Below, piece after piece: positions 8,603-17,622 of a DNA stretch of 30,607 bases. Position 1 is the first letter of the stretch. Each line of letters starts with the position of its first letter. Made by a program: the position numbers and the translations under genes. Location: NCBI GenBank assembly GCA_903837255.1, contig CAILTZ010000264.1, positions 1 through 30,607 of the forward strand, written 5' to 3'. A model generated the notes under the pieces. The model was not told where the DNA came from, did not search any database, and saw nothing but the letters and a program-made list of their open reading frames with translations. Source of the stretch: an uncultured Pirellula sp. (GTDB lineage Bacteria > Planctomycetota > Planctomycetia > Pirellulales > Pirellulaceae).

Positions 8603-11065
8603 TTACGAGCCTGACTTCAATCGTTGCCGACGAAGGGCCTCGAGCGGGGTAAGAGGGATTCCTGCTTCGTCTTTTTGCGATTTTCCTACGGGCGATATAA
8701 CGAGCGTTGTCCTTCTCGCAATGCAATAGGAGGCGTGTTGTCCCAACCGTTCTCCACTGAGGCGGACAAGGATGTCTGGGAATGTACCGGTTGGTGCATC
8801 TGCTGCCACGCGAAGCTCAAACTCCAAGCTTCGCTGGTCCTCACTTATGGAAACGGCAGGAGCGGTGACTCGATTGGGCAAGCCTTCCAATTGTGCGGTG
8901 AGTGGTCCAGTGAAATTTGGGTCGATCTCAAATCGCAACGGCAGGACGATTTCTTGACCACATTCCACAGCGATGGACTGGAGTTTACCGGAGACTGGGC
9001 TAGGAAGTATCTCCAAATCTCGAAGAGAACTGCATACCGAGGGGTTCGTCAGTGGGGCAGCCGTGGGCATTCGGTCGATAGCGCCGACTTGGGCCTCGCC
9101 AGATTCCGAACGGCCCGAAGCGATGTTCGCTTCGACGACCAGCGGCCACCGCTGAGGTAGGCACCTCGAATCCGCCCGCAATCGGATGGTTGCCGTGGAC
9201 TGATCGGCTTCGACGCGGGTTTTTGCGGGCCCATCGACGAACTCTGGAAGCAGAGGAATGGTTAGATCGATCGGTGAGGAAAAGCCTGGTTCTCGGTGAA
9301 CTTGTACGATCAGGTCCAAGGTGCCGTCGACACTTAAAGGGTTGCGAGGCACGTCGAGTTCAATCGAATAGGGGAGTGGTTCTGTCACCGAAATGGCTAA
9401 ACGGTCTGTGGTGATGCTTGTGTAAATCGCATCTGCCGGCCCGTTGACCAAGTCGATCGTCTGGCGAAATTCGCCCTGTTTGCTCTCGGCGATTGCGACC
9501 GGTTGTACCAGTTGTGAGCCCAAAGGAGACTCCGAGGAAGCTTCCAACACGACGGGTCTGGCGAAGTCGCTCGCTTCGAATGGAACGCTGGAGGTTTGGA
9601 TGTGGTTGGGCATTCGATCCCATCTCAATCTCACCGTGCTTTCGATACCATCCCGTTGCACGGCCATGATCGCGAGCGATCGATTGCCTCGAGGCACAGA
9701 TACGGTTTGCTTGCCCTGGGAGAGCTTATCGCGACGAGGAAGGAAGCTGACCAAAGTGGGTTCGAATGGTCGAATCTCGGCGCGATAGATAAAAAGTTCG
9801 CCCGACTTTAATCGTTTGTCTCGCACGCTCAGGGAGTAAAGATGATCGCGCTGTGCCTCAAAAGTCACTGAGGAATCATGGCTGTTTAAATCATCTCCTA
9901 TCGCAATTGAGCGATCGGCGGTTTGGTCCCGAAGCTCAATGACCGAATCGAGCAAGGAACCGAGTCGTGTGGCAAAAATCTCCGCTTCGTAAATCCCATC
10001 GGAGGGTATCCGAAAAAAATGCGTAACGGTTTTGCCTTCGGAATCGATCTTCCCATGATATGCAATCGGTACGCTGGATGGATTTTCAAGACTGCTGGTT
10101 TCAGCGTTTGGGAATCCGACCGCTCGTATCGGTAACAACGTAGGGCAGGATACTTGAACTCCATTCCTATCCGTTGTCGTCAGTTCGATAGCGGATGTAG
10201 CACTGTTTGCTTTGGGCAAAACGATATTCTGATGCAGCGATGACCCGTCGCTCCCAAAAGCACCTATCCACTCAATCGACTGTTGCTCTTGCCCGGTACC
10301 CCCTAGCGGATACATCAGCGTTGGACGGGGAAAGCTCCCCAGATGCAGTGCATAGGGACTGTTGGCATCTGCATTGGCTCCAACAGTGCTCACGCGGATC
10401 GTGTATTTTCCTGCGACCGCGGCGCGAATCGAAAAGCAAGGGTCCTGGTTCAACAGAGGAGTGTCGTCGACTCGAAGGACCACTGTACCATCTGGACCCA
10501 ATAGCATCATCTCGGTATCGAGCATCTTGATACCCAGGCGGATGGCTGCGATTTCAGCTGAAATCACATCTCCTTGACTTGCATCGATTACATAAAGGTC
10601 GGTGTCATCCCCTTGGAGTGTTCCATAGATAGTGGCGTTGCCAACAATGGGCTGCGGTTCTTCGGAGTCGTGTTCATTGATCACTCCAAAGGGAGTGATC
10701 GTTAGGAGTCGTATCTCCGAGATGCCATTGGCATTCCGCAATCGGATTGGATGCGGTTTGAGCTCGCAGTTTTCGCTTGCATGGATCCGCAGTTCCAGTG
10801 TGTCGTCATCAATCTTCTTGATCTCGAAGCACTCAAGTCCTGGATCGTAGAACAGGACTTCACTGCAATGACCGATCGAGGAACCAACGGCCCGGATGGT
10901 AACATCAGAACCTCGCGTTGCGACCGGAGGGGACAAGGTTTCCAGTGAAGGTGGGTCTATTGCGTTACTGGCAGTGGACAACCCCAACCACATCAAGGAA
11001 AGCATCACGATGCTGCGTACCCAAATGCATTCTCTCGAAACCAAAGTGATGAGCGAAGTGATCAT
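8603..11065 (-). CDS. Secreted protein with PPC (pre-peptidase C-terminal) domains
   Basis: This encodes an 820-residue protein with an N-terminal export signal (hydrophobic VMLSLMWLGLSTASNA, residues 20-35). A TIG/IPT-like domain follows (about 38-125: PPSLETLSPPVATRGSDVTIRAVG). Two PPC-like beta-sandwich modules are seen, at about 135-245 (ATIYGTLQGDDTDLYVIDA) and about 325-440 (GKIDSEGKTVTHFFRIPSDG). The remainder is beta-rich sequence without a recognised catalytic motif. PPC domains usually aid secretion or substrate binding. In planctomycetes such proteins lie between DUF1501 and DUF1549/DUF1553 genes, as they do here. Its ATG overlaps the DUF1501 stop by one base (TAATG), so translation is probably coupled, and this supports the start. 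The biochemical function is unknown. Confidence 0.88.
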   Translation of the reverse strand: MITSLITLVSRECIWVRSIVMLSLMWLGLSTASNAIDPPSLETLSPPVATRGSDVTIRAVGSSIGHCSEVLFYDPGLECFEIKKIDDDTLELRIHASENCELKPHPIRLRNANGISEIRLLTITPFGVINEHDSEEPQPIVGNATIYGTLQGDDTDLYVIDASQGDVISAEIAAIRLGIKMLDTEMMLLGPDGTVVLRVDDTPLLNQDPCFSIRAAVAGKYTIRVSTVGANADANSPYALHLGSFPRPTLMYPLGGTGQEQQSIEWIGAFGSDGSSLHQNIVLPKANSATSAIELTTTDRNGVQVSCPTLLPIRAVGFPNAETSSLENPSSVPIAYHGKIDSEGKTVTHFFRIPSDGIYEAEIFATRLGSLLDSVIELRDQTADRSIAIGDDLNSHDSSVTFEAQRDHLYSLSVRDKRLKSGELFIYRAEIRPFEPTLVSFLPRRDKLSQGKQTVSVPRGNRSLAIMAVQRDGIESTVRLRWDRMPNHIQTSSVPFEASDFARPVVLEASSESPLGSQLVQPVAIAESKQGEFRQTIDLVNGPADAIYTSITTDRLAISVTEPLPYSIELDVPRNPLSVDGTLDLIVQVHREPGFSSPIDLTIPLLPEFVDGPAKTRVEADQSTATIRLRADSRCLPQRWPLVVEANIASGRSESGEAQVGAIDRMPTAAPLTNPSVCSSLRDLEILPSPVSGKLQSIAVECGQEIVLPLRFEIDPNFTGPLTAQLEGLPNRVTAPAVSISEDQRSLEFELRVAADAPTGTFPDILVRLSGERLGQHASYCIARRTTLVISPVGKSQKDEAGIPLTPLEALRRQRLKSGS

Positions 11066-12408
11066 TACGCCAATAACCCTTTAGCAACTGATCCGTTGGT
11101 GACGATGGGCTGTGGGCGATCGCCGGGAGACATTAACGACTTGGCTGCGTCGATACCTAAAAGGTGATAGACCGTCGTAACGTAGTCTTCGACCGACAGG
11201 GGAGACTCTGCAGGTTCTGCCGCCAACCCATCGGAAGCGCCGTAAATGCTTCCGCGTCGAATTCCCCCGCCCGCCATGACGATCGAGAAAACTCTTGGCC
11301 AGTGATCGCGTCCGCCACCCGCATTGATCTTCGGTGTGCGACCAAACTCGCTGGTTACAAGCACCAGCGTTGAATCGAGGATGCCTCGGTTATCGAGATC
11401 CTGGATCAGTCCCGCAAAGGCGCGATCCAAGTCTGGTAATTGGGGCTCGATACTTCGGTAATGAAACGCATGCGTATCCCAAGCACCGTAGGTAACGGTA
11501 ACAAACCGAGCACCCGCCTCGACCAGTCGCCTAGCAATCAACAGCCGTGAGCCGGCAGATGGCCGCAAAACAGGTGGTGCGGGTTTCATTCCATAGAGCT
11601 CACGCGTTTTCTCGTCTTCATCTTTCAAACTAAACGCATTTTTGGCCTTTGGGGATGCAAGTAGGTCATAGGCTCTTTGATACAGTGAGTTCATCGTCGC
11701 GATCGAATCGTCTTTCTCCATCCGTTCGAAGTGTCCATCGACGATCGATTTCAAGTCCTTGCGACGCTCGAAACGCGAGTCATCAACCCCTTTGGCGTGA
11801 CTCAGGTCACGGACTGAAAAATTAGGTCTTGCTGGATCGGTTCCCAACGCAAACGGACCGCAGGCATTGCTCAGATAGCCGTTCCCTAGGAACTGGCTGC
11901 CTTGGTTCGGTACGCAAATATACGCTGGCATCGCATCCCTAGGCCCCAATTCATGGGCGACAACCGACCCGACGCTCGGGTAGACCAGCGCTGGGCTGGG
12001 ACGGTAGCCGGTAAACATGCTATGTTCACCACGGCTGTGATCGACCTCGGTGTGCGACATACTTCGAACTACCGTGATACGATCGGCGACTTTGGCTGTT
12101 TGCTCCATGTGGGAACTGAAGTAGACCCCTGGAAGTGATGTTCGAATCGGATCTAGGATCCCGCGATACTCCGCAGGAGCATCCGGCTTGGGATCAAAGC
12201 TATCCATGTGCGCAAAGCCGCCCTGGAGGTAGATATGAATCACCGATTTGGCCTTCGGTGATTGCCCCCCAGACGCCTTGGCCATGGCTTCGAGCGAGAG
12301 CATTTGCCCCAACGTCAGGCCCACTCCACCTAACCATCCAACGTAAAGAAAATCCCTTCGTGAACGACCCGAAAATGCTGGATTACATGACTGAATGAGT
12401 TGATTCAT
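11065..12408 (-). CDS. DUF1501 family exported protein
   Basis: This is a 447-residue DUF1501 protein, related to the alkaline phosphatase/sulfatase fold. The N-terminus has a Tat-like signal with SRRDFL (residues 16-21) followed by a hydrophobic GGVGLTLGQMLSL segment. The hallmark IHIYLQGGFAHMDSFDPKPDAP lies around 57-78. Other family blocks are TEVDHSRGEHSMFTGYRPSP, VTVTYGAWDTHAFHY and LVTSEFGRTPKINAGGGRDHWP, the last two carrying Asp/His/Glu residues that could bind metal. The family is nearly always paired with DUF1549/DUF1553 proteins in planctomycetes and has no proven reaction. It sits 42 bp after the DNRLRE gene and overlaps the next gene by one base. Confidence 0.95.
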   Translation of the reverse strand: MNQLIQSCNPAFSGRSRRDFLYVGWLGGVGLTLGQMLSLEAMAKASGGQSPKAKSVIHIYLQGGFAHMDSFDPKPDAPAEYRGILDPIRTSLPGVYFSSHMEQTAKVADRITVVRSMSHTEVDHSRGEHSMFTGYRPSPALVYPSVGSVVAHELGPRDAMPAYICVPNQGSQFLGNGYLSNACGPFALGTDPARPNFSVRDLSHAKGVDDSRFERRKDLKSIVDGHFERMEKDDSIATMNSLYQRAYDLLASPKAKNAFSLKDEDEKTRELYGMKPAPPVLRPSAGSRLLIARRLVEAGARFVTVTYGAWDTHAFHYRSIEPQLPDLDRAFAGLIQDLDNRGILDSTLVLVTSEFGRTPKINAGGGRDHWPRVFSIVMAGGGIRRGSIYGASDGLAAEPAESPLSVEDYVTTVYHLLGIDAAKSLMSPGDRPQPIVTNGSVAKGLLA

Positions 12409-12450
12409 TGGGGTTGGCTTCCTTTCGATGATGGGTTGGGTGGATTCGAA

Positions 12451-13161
12451 TTAAGGGGTTTTCTTTTCGGGTGTCACTTGCGGCCGATCCAATTCAACAA
12501 TCAGTTTTGGACGTTGTTTGAAATCGTCGAACTCTGATGTGTAGAAGTCCCAGCCGTTACCACCCGTATTGAGAAAAACCCAACCGTGATTCGCATGTCC
12601 GTTGACCCACCACTGAACCGTGTCGGTGACGTCGAACACGACGGTCGATGTATTTGCAGCGATCTTCCCGAATGTAAAACTGTCCTTGTGACGGGATGCT
12701 TCGACATCATCCGCAGAAACGCCGTCGACAACGGAATTCCATGTTGCCGTCTTACTAAACGGTACTAACATTCGATGCAGATTGACGGTCGAGCCTTGGT
12801 CAAACGCACTAACCAAAAGCCTTGCCGATCGAATGCGGCTGTTGCGAGGGATCTGATTTGCTTTCGCTCCAATAATCGAGTCGAACCGAAGAAGGACCTG
12901 GCTTTCGCCTCCATCGTTGTTCGCGTCCGACGATGCGTTCGGATTGGTATCGAGGATCGTGGTTGGCGCCAAGGCCCATAGCTCGGTATCCACGGTCCCT
13001 TGATATCCACCCACACCTTCTTGAAATTCAAGAATCTCGACCTTCGGTTGCTTACCTTCGGACCGCTGCTTGGAGTCCTCGGCATCTGCCTTGCTCGCGG
13101 AAACGACCATGCAGATCCAGACCCAGAAACACACCCAGCAAAAATGAAAATCTCGGAACAT
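12451..13161 (-). CDS. Secreted DNRLRE-domain protein
   Basis: This encodes a 236-residue exported protein. Residues 1-27 form a Trp/Phe/Cys-rich signal peptide ending near SKADA. The rest is a single DNRLRE-type beta-sandwich. It begins with the 'dense' motif (QGTVDTELWALAPTTILDTN) and goes on through SQVLLRFD, IRSARLLVSA, VFDVTDTVQWWVNGHANHGWVF and FYTSEFDDFKQRPKLIVEL, the strand order expected of the family. Such domains are structural or carbohydrate/surface-associated modules rather than enzymes. The gene is 66 bp downstream of the metallophosphoesterase and directly upstream of DUF1501. Many family members carry several copies fused to other domains; this one is a stand-alone domain. 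Confidence 0.88.
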   Translation of the reverse strand: MFRDFHFCWVCFWVWICMVVSASKADAEDSKQRSEGKQPKVEILEFQEGVGGYQGTVDTELWALAPTTILDTNPNASSDANNDGGESQVLLRFDSIIGAKANQIPRNSRIRSARLLVSAFDQGSTVNLHRMLVPFSKTATWNSVVDGVSADDVEASRHKDSFTFGKIAANTSTVVFDVTDTVQWWVNGHANHGWVFLNTGGNGWDFYTSEFDDFKQRPKLIVELDRPQVTPEKKTP

Positions 13162-13226
13162 ACTTTGTCACTTCCAGGCAATGCAAACCGATGGAACTAG
13201 AATACGTCTTGGCCAGCTAGCGATCT

Positions 13227-14660
13227 CTATTTTGCCGGCACTGGAACGACAGGCGTTTCATTGATGGACTTTGTGGTTGGTGCCAAACCGCGTCGGCGCT
13301 CTTGGGAGTCGACCTTGCCCTCGAATATCTGATTCGATTCACCAATGGTTTTCTCGAGGACAAACGAATCGTAAACGTCGCCCGTCGCTGTTCGGGCTTC
13401 ATAGATGAGCTTCATTCCCTCTACGCGAATGATTTGATACAGCTGAGTATCCTCGGCCACGCGGACCATGAATGGTTTGGGGTCAACGTTGTACATTTTC
13501 GGCCCACTCACCGACACGACGTACACGGTCCCATGGAATTCGTCTCGGTGAGTAACACCCGTCGGCACGTTGCCAACCGTGGGAGGCAAAACCGTAGGAG
13601 TATCCAAACCGGTCCTTCCATAGGTATGGTCGTGCCCTTGAAGTACCAGATCCACTCGATACTTATCGAGGATAGGCTTCCATGCAGCGCGTACCACCGG
13701 GTTGTCGCGGTCTTTGGCTGTGGAGAAAATCGGATGATGAAACGAGCAGATAATCCAAGGTTTCGTATTCTTGGACAGAACCTCGTCGAGCCACTTTGCC
13801 TGCTCCTCTATCTTGAGATTGCTATTGAGAACCACGAAACGGGTGTTTTGGTACTCGATCGTGTAGCAGGTTTCACCCAATCCCTCCGGACCATGCTCCG
13901 GAAGAGTGAATTGAGGCGCCCAGTGATGCGTTACGACTGACTTGCCATCCGCGTTTTTATGCATCTCGTGGTTGCCCACTACCGGCATGCTTGGAATCGT
14001 GGCATTAAGCCATCCGCCTGCGCCGAACCACTCGCCCCATTCGGCATCCGATTGAGCCGAATTGATCAGATCCCCTGCATGAAGCATGAACTTTGCTTTG
14101 GGCGCGTCGCTGTAGGCTTCACGGATCACACGCGACCATAGGGTCCGGATATCGTTCTGCGCATCGCCGAAGTAAATGAACGAGAACGGTTCCTCGATCA
14201 CATTGGCCGTGACAAAATGAAACCATTCGCTCCAATTGACACCATCCCCTACGCGATAGGCGTACTTGGTCCCAGGTGTGAGATCCTTGAACGTGACGCT
14301 ATGAAAATGAGCCGTGTTCAAGTCGGTTTTCAGAGCGACAGATGTCGCTGCGACATCAGTGGCGGTTTTGACGAACTCTGGTCCCGCCGTCGCAACCGCG
14401 ATCTGTGCTTTTGCATGCTGGGTCTCTACGCTCGTTCGCCAACTGACGCTTTGCGTTGTGGTCGGGTCGCCTGACCAGGTCAGAATGATTCGGTCCGGAA
14501 TCGGAGTTGGAGCGTAGACCTCGGTGTTTTCGACCTTGCGTACCTTCTCGTGCTTGTGCCCTTCTTCCCCGTCATGGGCATGGGCATGGGCAAACCCCGC
14601 CAATGCGAGGGCGCTTGACGCGAGGACTGCAGCCAACGGACCTGTTTCAACTCTCAACAT
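13227..14660 (-). CDS. Purple-acid-phosphatase-like metallophosphoesterase
   Basis: This is a 477-residue exported enzyme. A signal peptide (to about residue 27) leads into a His-rich segment (HAHAHDGEEGHKHE, 25-38). A fibronectin-III-like purple acid phosphatase N-terminal domain follows (about 50-152; ends LTPGTKYAYRVGDG...WSEWFHF). The catalytic metallophosphoesterase domain is at about 160-430. Visible metal-site motifs are FGDAQ (D166), HAGDLINSAQ (D197), GNHEM (229-233), FHHP (307-310) and GHDHTYGR (342-349), consistent with a dinuclear metal centre. The expected reaction is hydrolysis of phosphate esters outside the cytoplasm; the substrate is unknown. It is the first gene of the minus-strand run, about 270 bp from a divergently transcribed phosphatase-fold gene. 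Confidence 0.92.
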   Translation of the reverse strand: MLRVETGPLAAVLASSALALAGFAHAHAHDGEEGHKHEKVRKVENTEVYAPTPIPDRIILTWSGDPTTTQSVSWRTSVETQHAKAQIAVATAGPEFVKTATDVAATSVALKTDLNTAHFHSVTFKDLTPGTKYAYRVGDGVNWSEWFHFVTANVIEEPFSFIYFGDAQNDIRTLWSRVIREAYSDAPKAKFMLHAGDLINSAQSDAEWGEWFGAGGWLNATIPSMPVVGNHEMHKNADGKSVVTHHWAPQFTLPEHGPEGLGETCYTIEYQNTRFVVLNSNLKIEEQAKWLDEVLSKNTKPWIICSFHHPIFSTAKDRDNPVVRAAWKPILDKYRVDLVLQGHDHTYGRTGLDTPTVLPPTVGNVPTGVTHRDEFHGTVYVVSVSGPKMYNVDPKPFMVRVAEDTQLYQIIRVEGMKLIYEARTATGDVYDSFVLEKTIGESNQIFEGKVDSQERRRGLAPTTKSINETPVVPVPAK

Positions 14661-14927
14661 GAGGACATCCCAACCCGACGTACGAGTAACGGAAAAACAC
14701 TAGCTATCTATCTCTTAGAATATCTTGTAACCAACAAATAGCACGATCTGAAAGGTTAACGTTTGGCAAGCGGATTGTTAACTCTTGGTTCAGGTCGCAA
14801 AAAACACCCAAGCTTCTTCGGGATTTCACGAGAGTTCACCAGCAAAACTCGCCAGATAGGTTTTAATGCCGCTTCGGGGATTCGCTACTGGGTACCAATG
14901 ACGTTTTTTGGGTGAGGGAATGGTATT
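14661..14927. promoter_or_regulatory. Divergent promoter region with phased short repeats
   Basis: This 267-bp region lies between two divergent genes that both encode exported phosphatase-fold proteins. It contains two GTTAAC sites 22 bp apart (14755-14760 and 14777-14782) and two TTCAC direct repeats 10 bp apart (14825-14829 and 14835-14839). Spacing near one or two helical turns is typical of response-regulator sites, and the sequences loosely resemble Pho-box half-sites known from other phyla. I infer a shared control region; no -35/-10 pair was convincing. Confidence 0.35.
14914..14919 (+). promoter_or_regulatory. Ribosome binding site deciding a GTG start
   Basis: GAGGGA is followed by an 8-nt spacer and then GTG at 14928. 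A nearby ATG at 14920 runs into a stop after three codons, so this site supports GTG initiation of the YncE/phosphatase fusion. Confidence 0.6.
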
Positions 14928-17537
14928 GTGATTGCATCGCGAGGATCGAGTAACAGCGGATTGATACCGCCGGCAGGGCTTCTTTTCCCAGCAATTTTGA
15001 TGGTTTCCATCTGGCTGGTGGATGCTCACTGCCAAGCCCAGGATACTTCCACCCAAGGTGCTGCTGCTCAGGCGACGAGCCGGTTTGCCGGACCAACCGA
15101 TTCGGGGTTTTTGCTGCCCAATGGCTGGCATCTAACTCCCGCCGGCAAGCAAGTCGATACCAGTGACCTGCTGCTGAACATCTTCCCGATGAAAGACTCA
15201 CGACGGGCAGTGATCGCTACGAGCGGGTTCAATGAGCATCAGCTGGGGATTGTCGATTTGGACTCGGGCGAGTTTCTGAGCAAACAGGTCGTTCACCAAA
15301 GCTGGTTTGGGTTAGCCGTAGCCCCCGACGAGTCGCACTTGTGGTGGTCCGGCGGTGGATTCGGGCGAGTTCATCAGTTTCAAATCGACCAGAACCAATT
15401 GATCCAAACCAGCGAGAAAGAACCGAACCCTTTCGAACTCAGTCGCAAGGAGTTGGCTGAAATTCGGACCAAGCTCTCCAAAGAGAAATCCTTCAAGAGC
15501 GGCCTTGCCTGGGACTCCAAGCGGAAGTGTCTCTACGCCCTCAACATCAACCAAGGGAAATTGCTTGCGATCAACGAGGAGGGGAAAACCGTATCCGAAC
15601 TGGATTTGGGAGGACGTCCTTACGATGTTCAGATTTCGCCTCGCAATGGATTGCTCTACGTCAGCGACTGGTCGGAGAGAAGAATCTTGGTCGTCGATCC
15701 TGATCAGATGACCCTCGCGGCTCGAATCCTTGTCGGTGAGCATCCAAACCAATTGGCGTTTCACCCCACCGATGATCGCCTCTTTGTCTCATGCGGTTCG
15801 TCCAACGGCGTTTGGGTGATCGATACCAAACGAGGTGTCGTGACCGAGACAATCATGACAAGCCTCTTTCCGTTATCTCCAGAGGGGAGCACTCCAGACG
15901 CCCTGGCGGTATCTCCCGATGGCAGCAACCTGTTGGTGGCCAACGCAGACAACAACTGCATCGCCGTTGTCGATGTCACAGCTCCTAGCCGCAGCCAAGT
16001 CAAGGGGTTCATACCCACGGGTTGGTACCCGACTTCGGTGGCGATGACCCCCGATGGTAAACGGATCCTCGTGGGGATAGGCAAAGGGAATCAAACGAAG
16101 GCGAATCCTTTTTATAATGAGAAATCCGACGACAAAGCGCTGACGGAACAAGACAAGTTCGTTCGCAAACTCCTGCCCTACCCCTACATCGGTACAACCA
16201 TCCGCGGAGCGCTTTCGATTGTTGACTTCCCCACCGACGAGAAACTTCAAGAGTACACAGCACAGGTGTATCGCAACTGCCCCTATTCTGACAAACTGCT
16301 TTCGTCCGTACCCTCGCCGGTTCCAACGATCATTCCAACACGCGTTGGAGATCCATGTCCAATCAAGTATGTCATCTATGTCATCAAAGAGAATCGAACC
16401 TACGACCAAGTCTTTGGGGATATGGCAAGTCAATCGCCACCGAAGGGCAACGGGGATCCAAGTCTGTGCATGTTCCCTCGCAAGGTGACCCCGAATCATC
16501 ATAAGATCGCAGAAGAGTTCGTACTTTTGGACAACGCTTACTGCAATGGCCAAGTCAGTCGGGACGGGCACCCATGGAGCACCATGGCCTACAACACCGA
16601 CTACATCGCCAGGGATTGGCACTTGACCTATTCTCAGCGTATCGGCGTCGATGACGATGACGAAGATGACTTGGCCAACGCTCCATCAGGGTACATATGG
16701 GATGCCTGCAAGCGTGCTGGGGTCAGCTATCGATCCTACAAAGAGTATGGCAAACGCACCTCGGACACTCAGGGCAATATGCTCATGGAAGGAACAGTTC
16801 CTGGACTCGTTGGGCACGTTTGCCCGAACTTTGGAGTGGGCACCGGTGGGAAAGGACGCGAACGCGACATGGATATGGTCGAGGTCATGCTTGCTGAGTA
16901 TCAGGAGTTCATCAAACAAGGAACCATGCCGCAATTCATCATCATGAGTCTCGGAGAAGACCACACCGATGGAACCACTCCTGGGGCTTTTACACCCGAG
17001 GCATGCGTTGCGAGCAATGACCTAGCTCTTGGAAAACTCGTTGATGCGGTAAGCCATAGTCCTCTGTGGGGGCAAACCGCCATCTTTGTCATTGAGGACG
17101 ATGCTCAAAACGGTCCCGACCACGTCGATGCCCATCGCACGGTTTGCTTGGTCGCGAGCCCCTATACCAAACGTGGTGTGGTCGATAGCACCCAGTACAG
17201 CACGGTGAGCTTGATCCGAACGATGGAGTTGATCCTCGGCCTAGAGCCACTCTCGCAGTTCGATGCAGCGGCTCAGCCGATGTTCAACGCGTTCACCACG
17301 ACTCCTGACTTGACTCCGTACGAAAAAGTCGCTCCAGAGATCGATCTTCAGGCTGTAAACCAAACAACCGCATACGGGGCGGATCGATCGCTTCAAATGG
17401 ACTTTTCTGAATACGATCGAATCGATGATTTCGAACTCAATGAGATCCTTTGGAAGGCCGTCATGGGACAGGATGCACCCATCCCGCCGGCGGTTCGCCG
17501 GGCGATCGCGATCCGTTTTCCAACAGACGCCAAATAG
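14928..17537 (+). CDS. YncE-like beta-propeller / alkaline-phosphatase-superfamily phosphoesterase fusion
   Basis: This encodes 869 residues. A signal peptide (hydrophobic LLFPAILMVSIWLVDAHC) precedes a YVTN/YncE seven-bladed propeller (about 50-400) with blade motifs such as GRPYDVQISPRNGLLYVSDW and HPNQLAFHPTDDRLFVS. The second half is a PF04185-type phosphoesterase domain: KYVIYVIKENRTYDQVFGDM (about 479-498), DNAYCNGQVSRDGHPWS (about 535-551), LGEDHTDGTTPG and EDDAQNGPDHVDAHR (about 723-737), which carry the metal-binding Asp/His residues of the alkaline phosphatase superfamily. It is probably a secreted phosphodiester or phosphonate hydrolase; the substrate is unknown. The GTG start is supported by GAGGGA eight nt upstream. 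It is divergent from the metallophosphoesterase operon and may share its control. Confidence 0.92.
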   Translation: MIASRGSSNSGLIPPAGLLFPAILMVSIWLVDAHCQAQDTSTQGAAAQATSRFAGPTDSGFLLPNGWHLTPAGKQVDTSDLLLNIFPMKDSRRAVIATSGFNEHQLGIVDLDSGEFLSKQVVHQSWFGLAVAPDESHLWWSGGGFGRVHQFQIDQNQLIQTSEKEPNPFELSRKELAEIRTKLSKEKSFKSGLAWDSKRKCLYALNINQGKLLAINEEGKTVSELDLGGRPYDVQISPRNGLLYVSDWSERRILVVDPDQMTLAARILVGEHPNQLAFHPTDDRLFVSCGSSNGVWVIDTKRGVVTETIMTSLFPLSPEGSTPDALAVSPDGSNLLVANADNNCIAVVDVTAPSRSQVKGFIPTGWYPTSVAMTPDGKRILVGIGKGNQTKANPFYNEKSDDKALTEQDKFVRKLLPYPYIGTTIRGALSIVDFPTDEKLQEYTAQVYRNCPYSDKLLSSVPSPVPTIIPTRVGDPCPIKYVIYVIKENRTYDQVFGDMASQSPPKGNGDPSLCMFPRKVTPNHHKIAEEFVLLDNAYCNGQVSRDGHPWSTMAYNTDYIARDWHLTYSQRIGVDDDDEDDLANAPSGYIWDACKRAGVSYRSYKEYGKRTSDTQGNMLMEGTVPGLVGHVCPNFGVGTGGKGRERDMDMVEVMLAEYQEFIKQGTMPQFIIMSLGEDHTDGTTPGAFTPEACVASNDLALGKLVDAVSHSPLWGQTAIFVIEDDAQNGPDHVDAHRTVCLVASPYTKRGVVDSTQYSTVSLIRTMELILGLEPLSQFDAAAQPMFNAFTTTPDLTPYEKVAPEIDLQAVNQTTAYGADRSLQMDFSEYDRIDDFELNEILWKAVMGQDAPIPPAVRRAIAIRFPTDAK

Positions 17538-17590
17538 CGAGTCCGAATCGCAAGATCTTTCAATAGAGTTCCACACTAAAAGTAGTGATT

Positions 17591-17612
17591 GATCAGACGG
17601 ATCCGTCTGATC
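17591..17612. repeat. 22-bp perfect palindrome
   Basis: GATCAGACGGA is followed immediately by its exact reverse complement TCCGTCTGATC, with no spacer, and a further TCTGTCTGA trails it. It lies 53 bp after the stop of the YncE/phosphatase gene. It could be a protein-binding operator or act as a transcript hairpin; a missing T-run argues against a standard intrinsic terminator. Confidence 0.85.
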
Positions 17613-17622
17613 TGTCTGAAAT

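Noticed and set aside
6075..8726. Longer version of the DUF1549/1553 gene starting at 8726
   Set aside because: The extra 65 residues overlap the PPC gene by 124 bp, are basic and low in hydrophobic content, and push the signal peptide inside the protein.
8624..9160. 178-residue plus-strand open frame
   Set aside because: It is antisense to the PPC-domain gene, has no family motifs, and the minus-strand frame shows clear domain structure.
13302..13940. 212-residue plus-strand open frame
   Set aside because: It is antisense to the metallophosphoesterase, whose metal-binding motifs lie in the opposite strand over the same bases.
15873..16622. 249-residue minus-strand open frame
   Set aside because: It is antisense to the YncE/phosphatase fusion gene and shows no domain or export signal.
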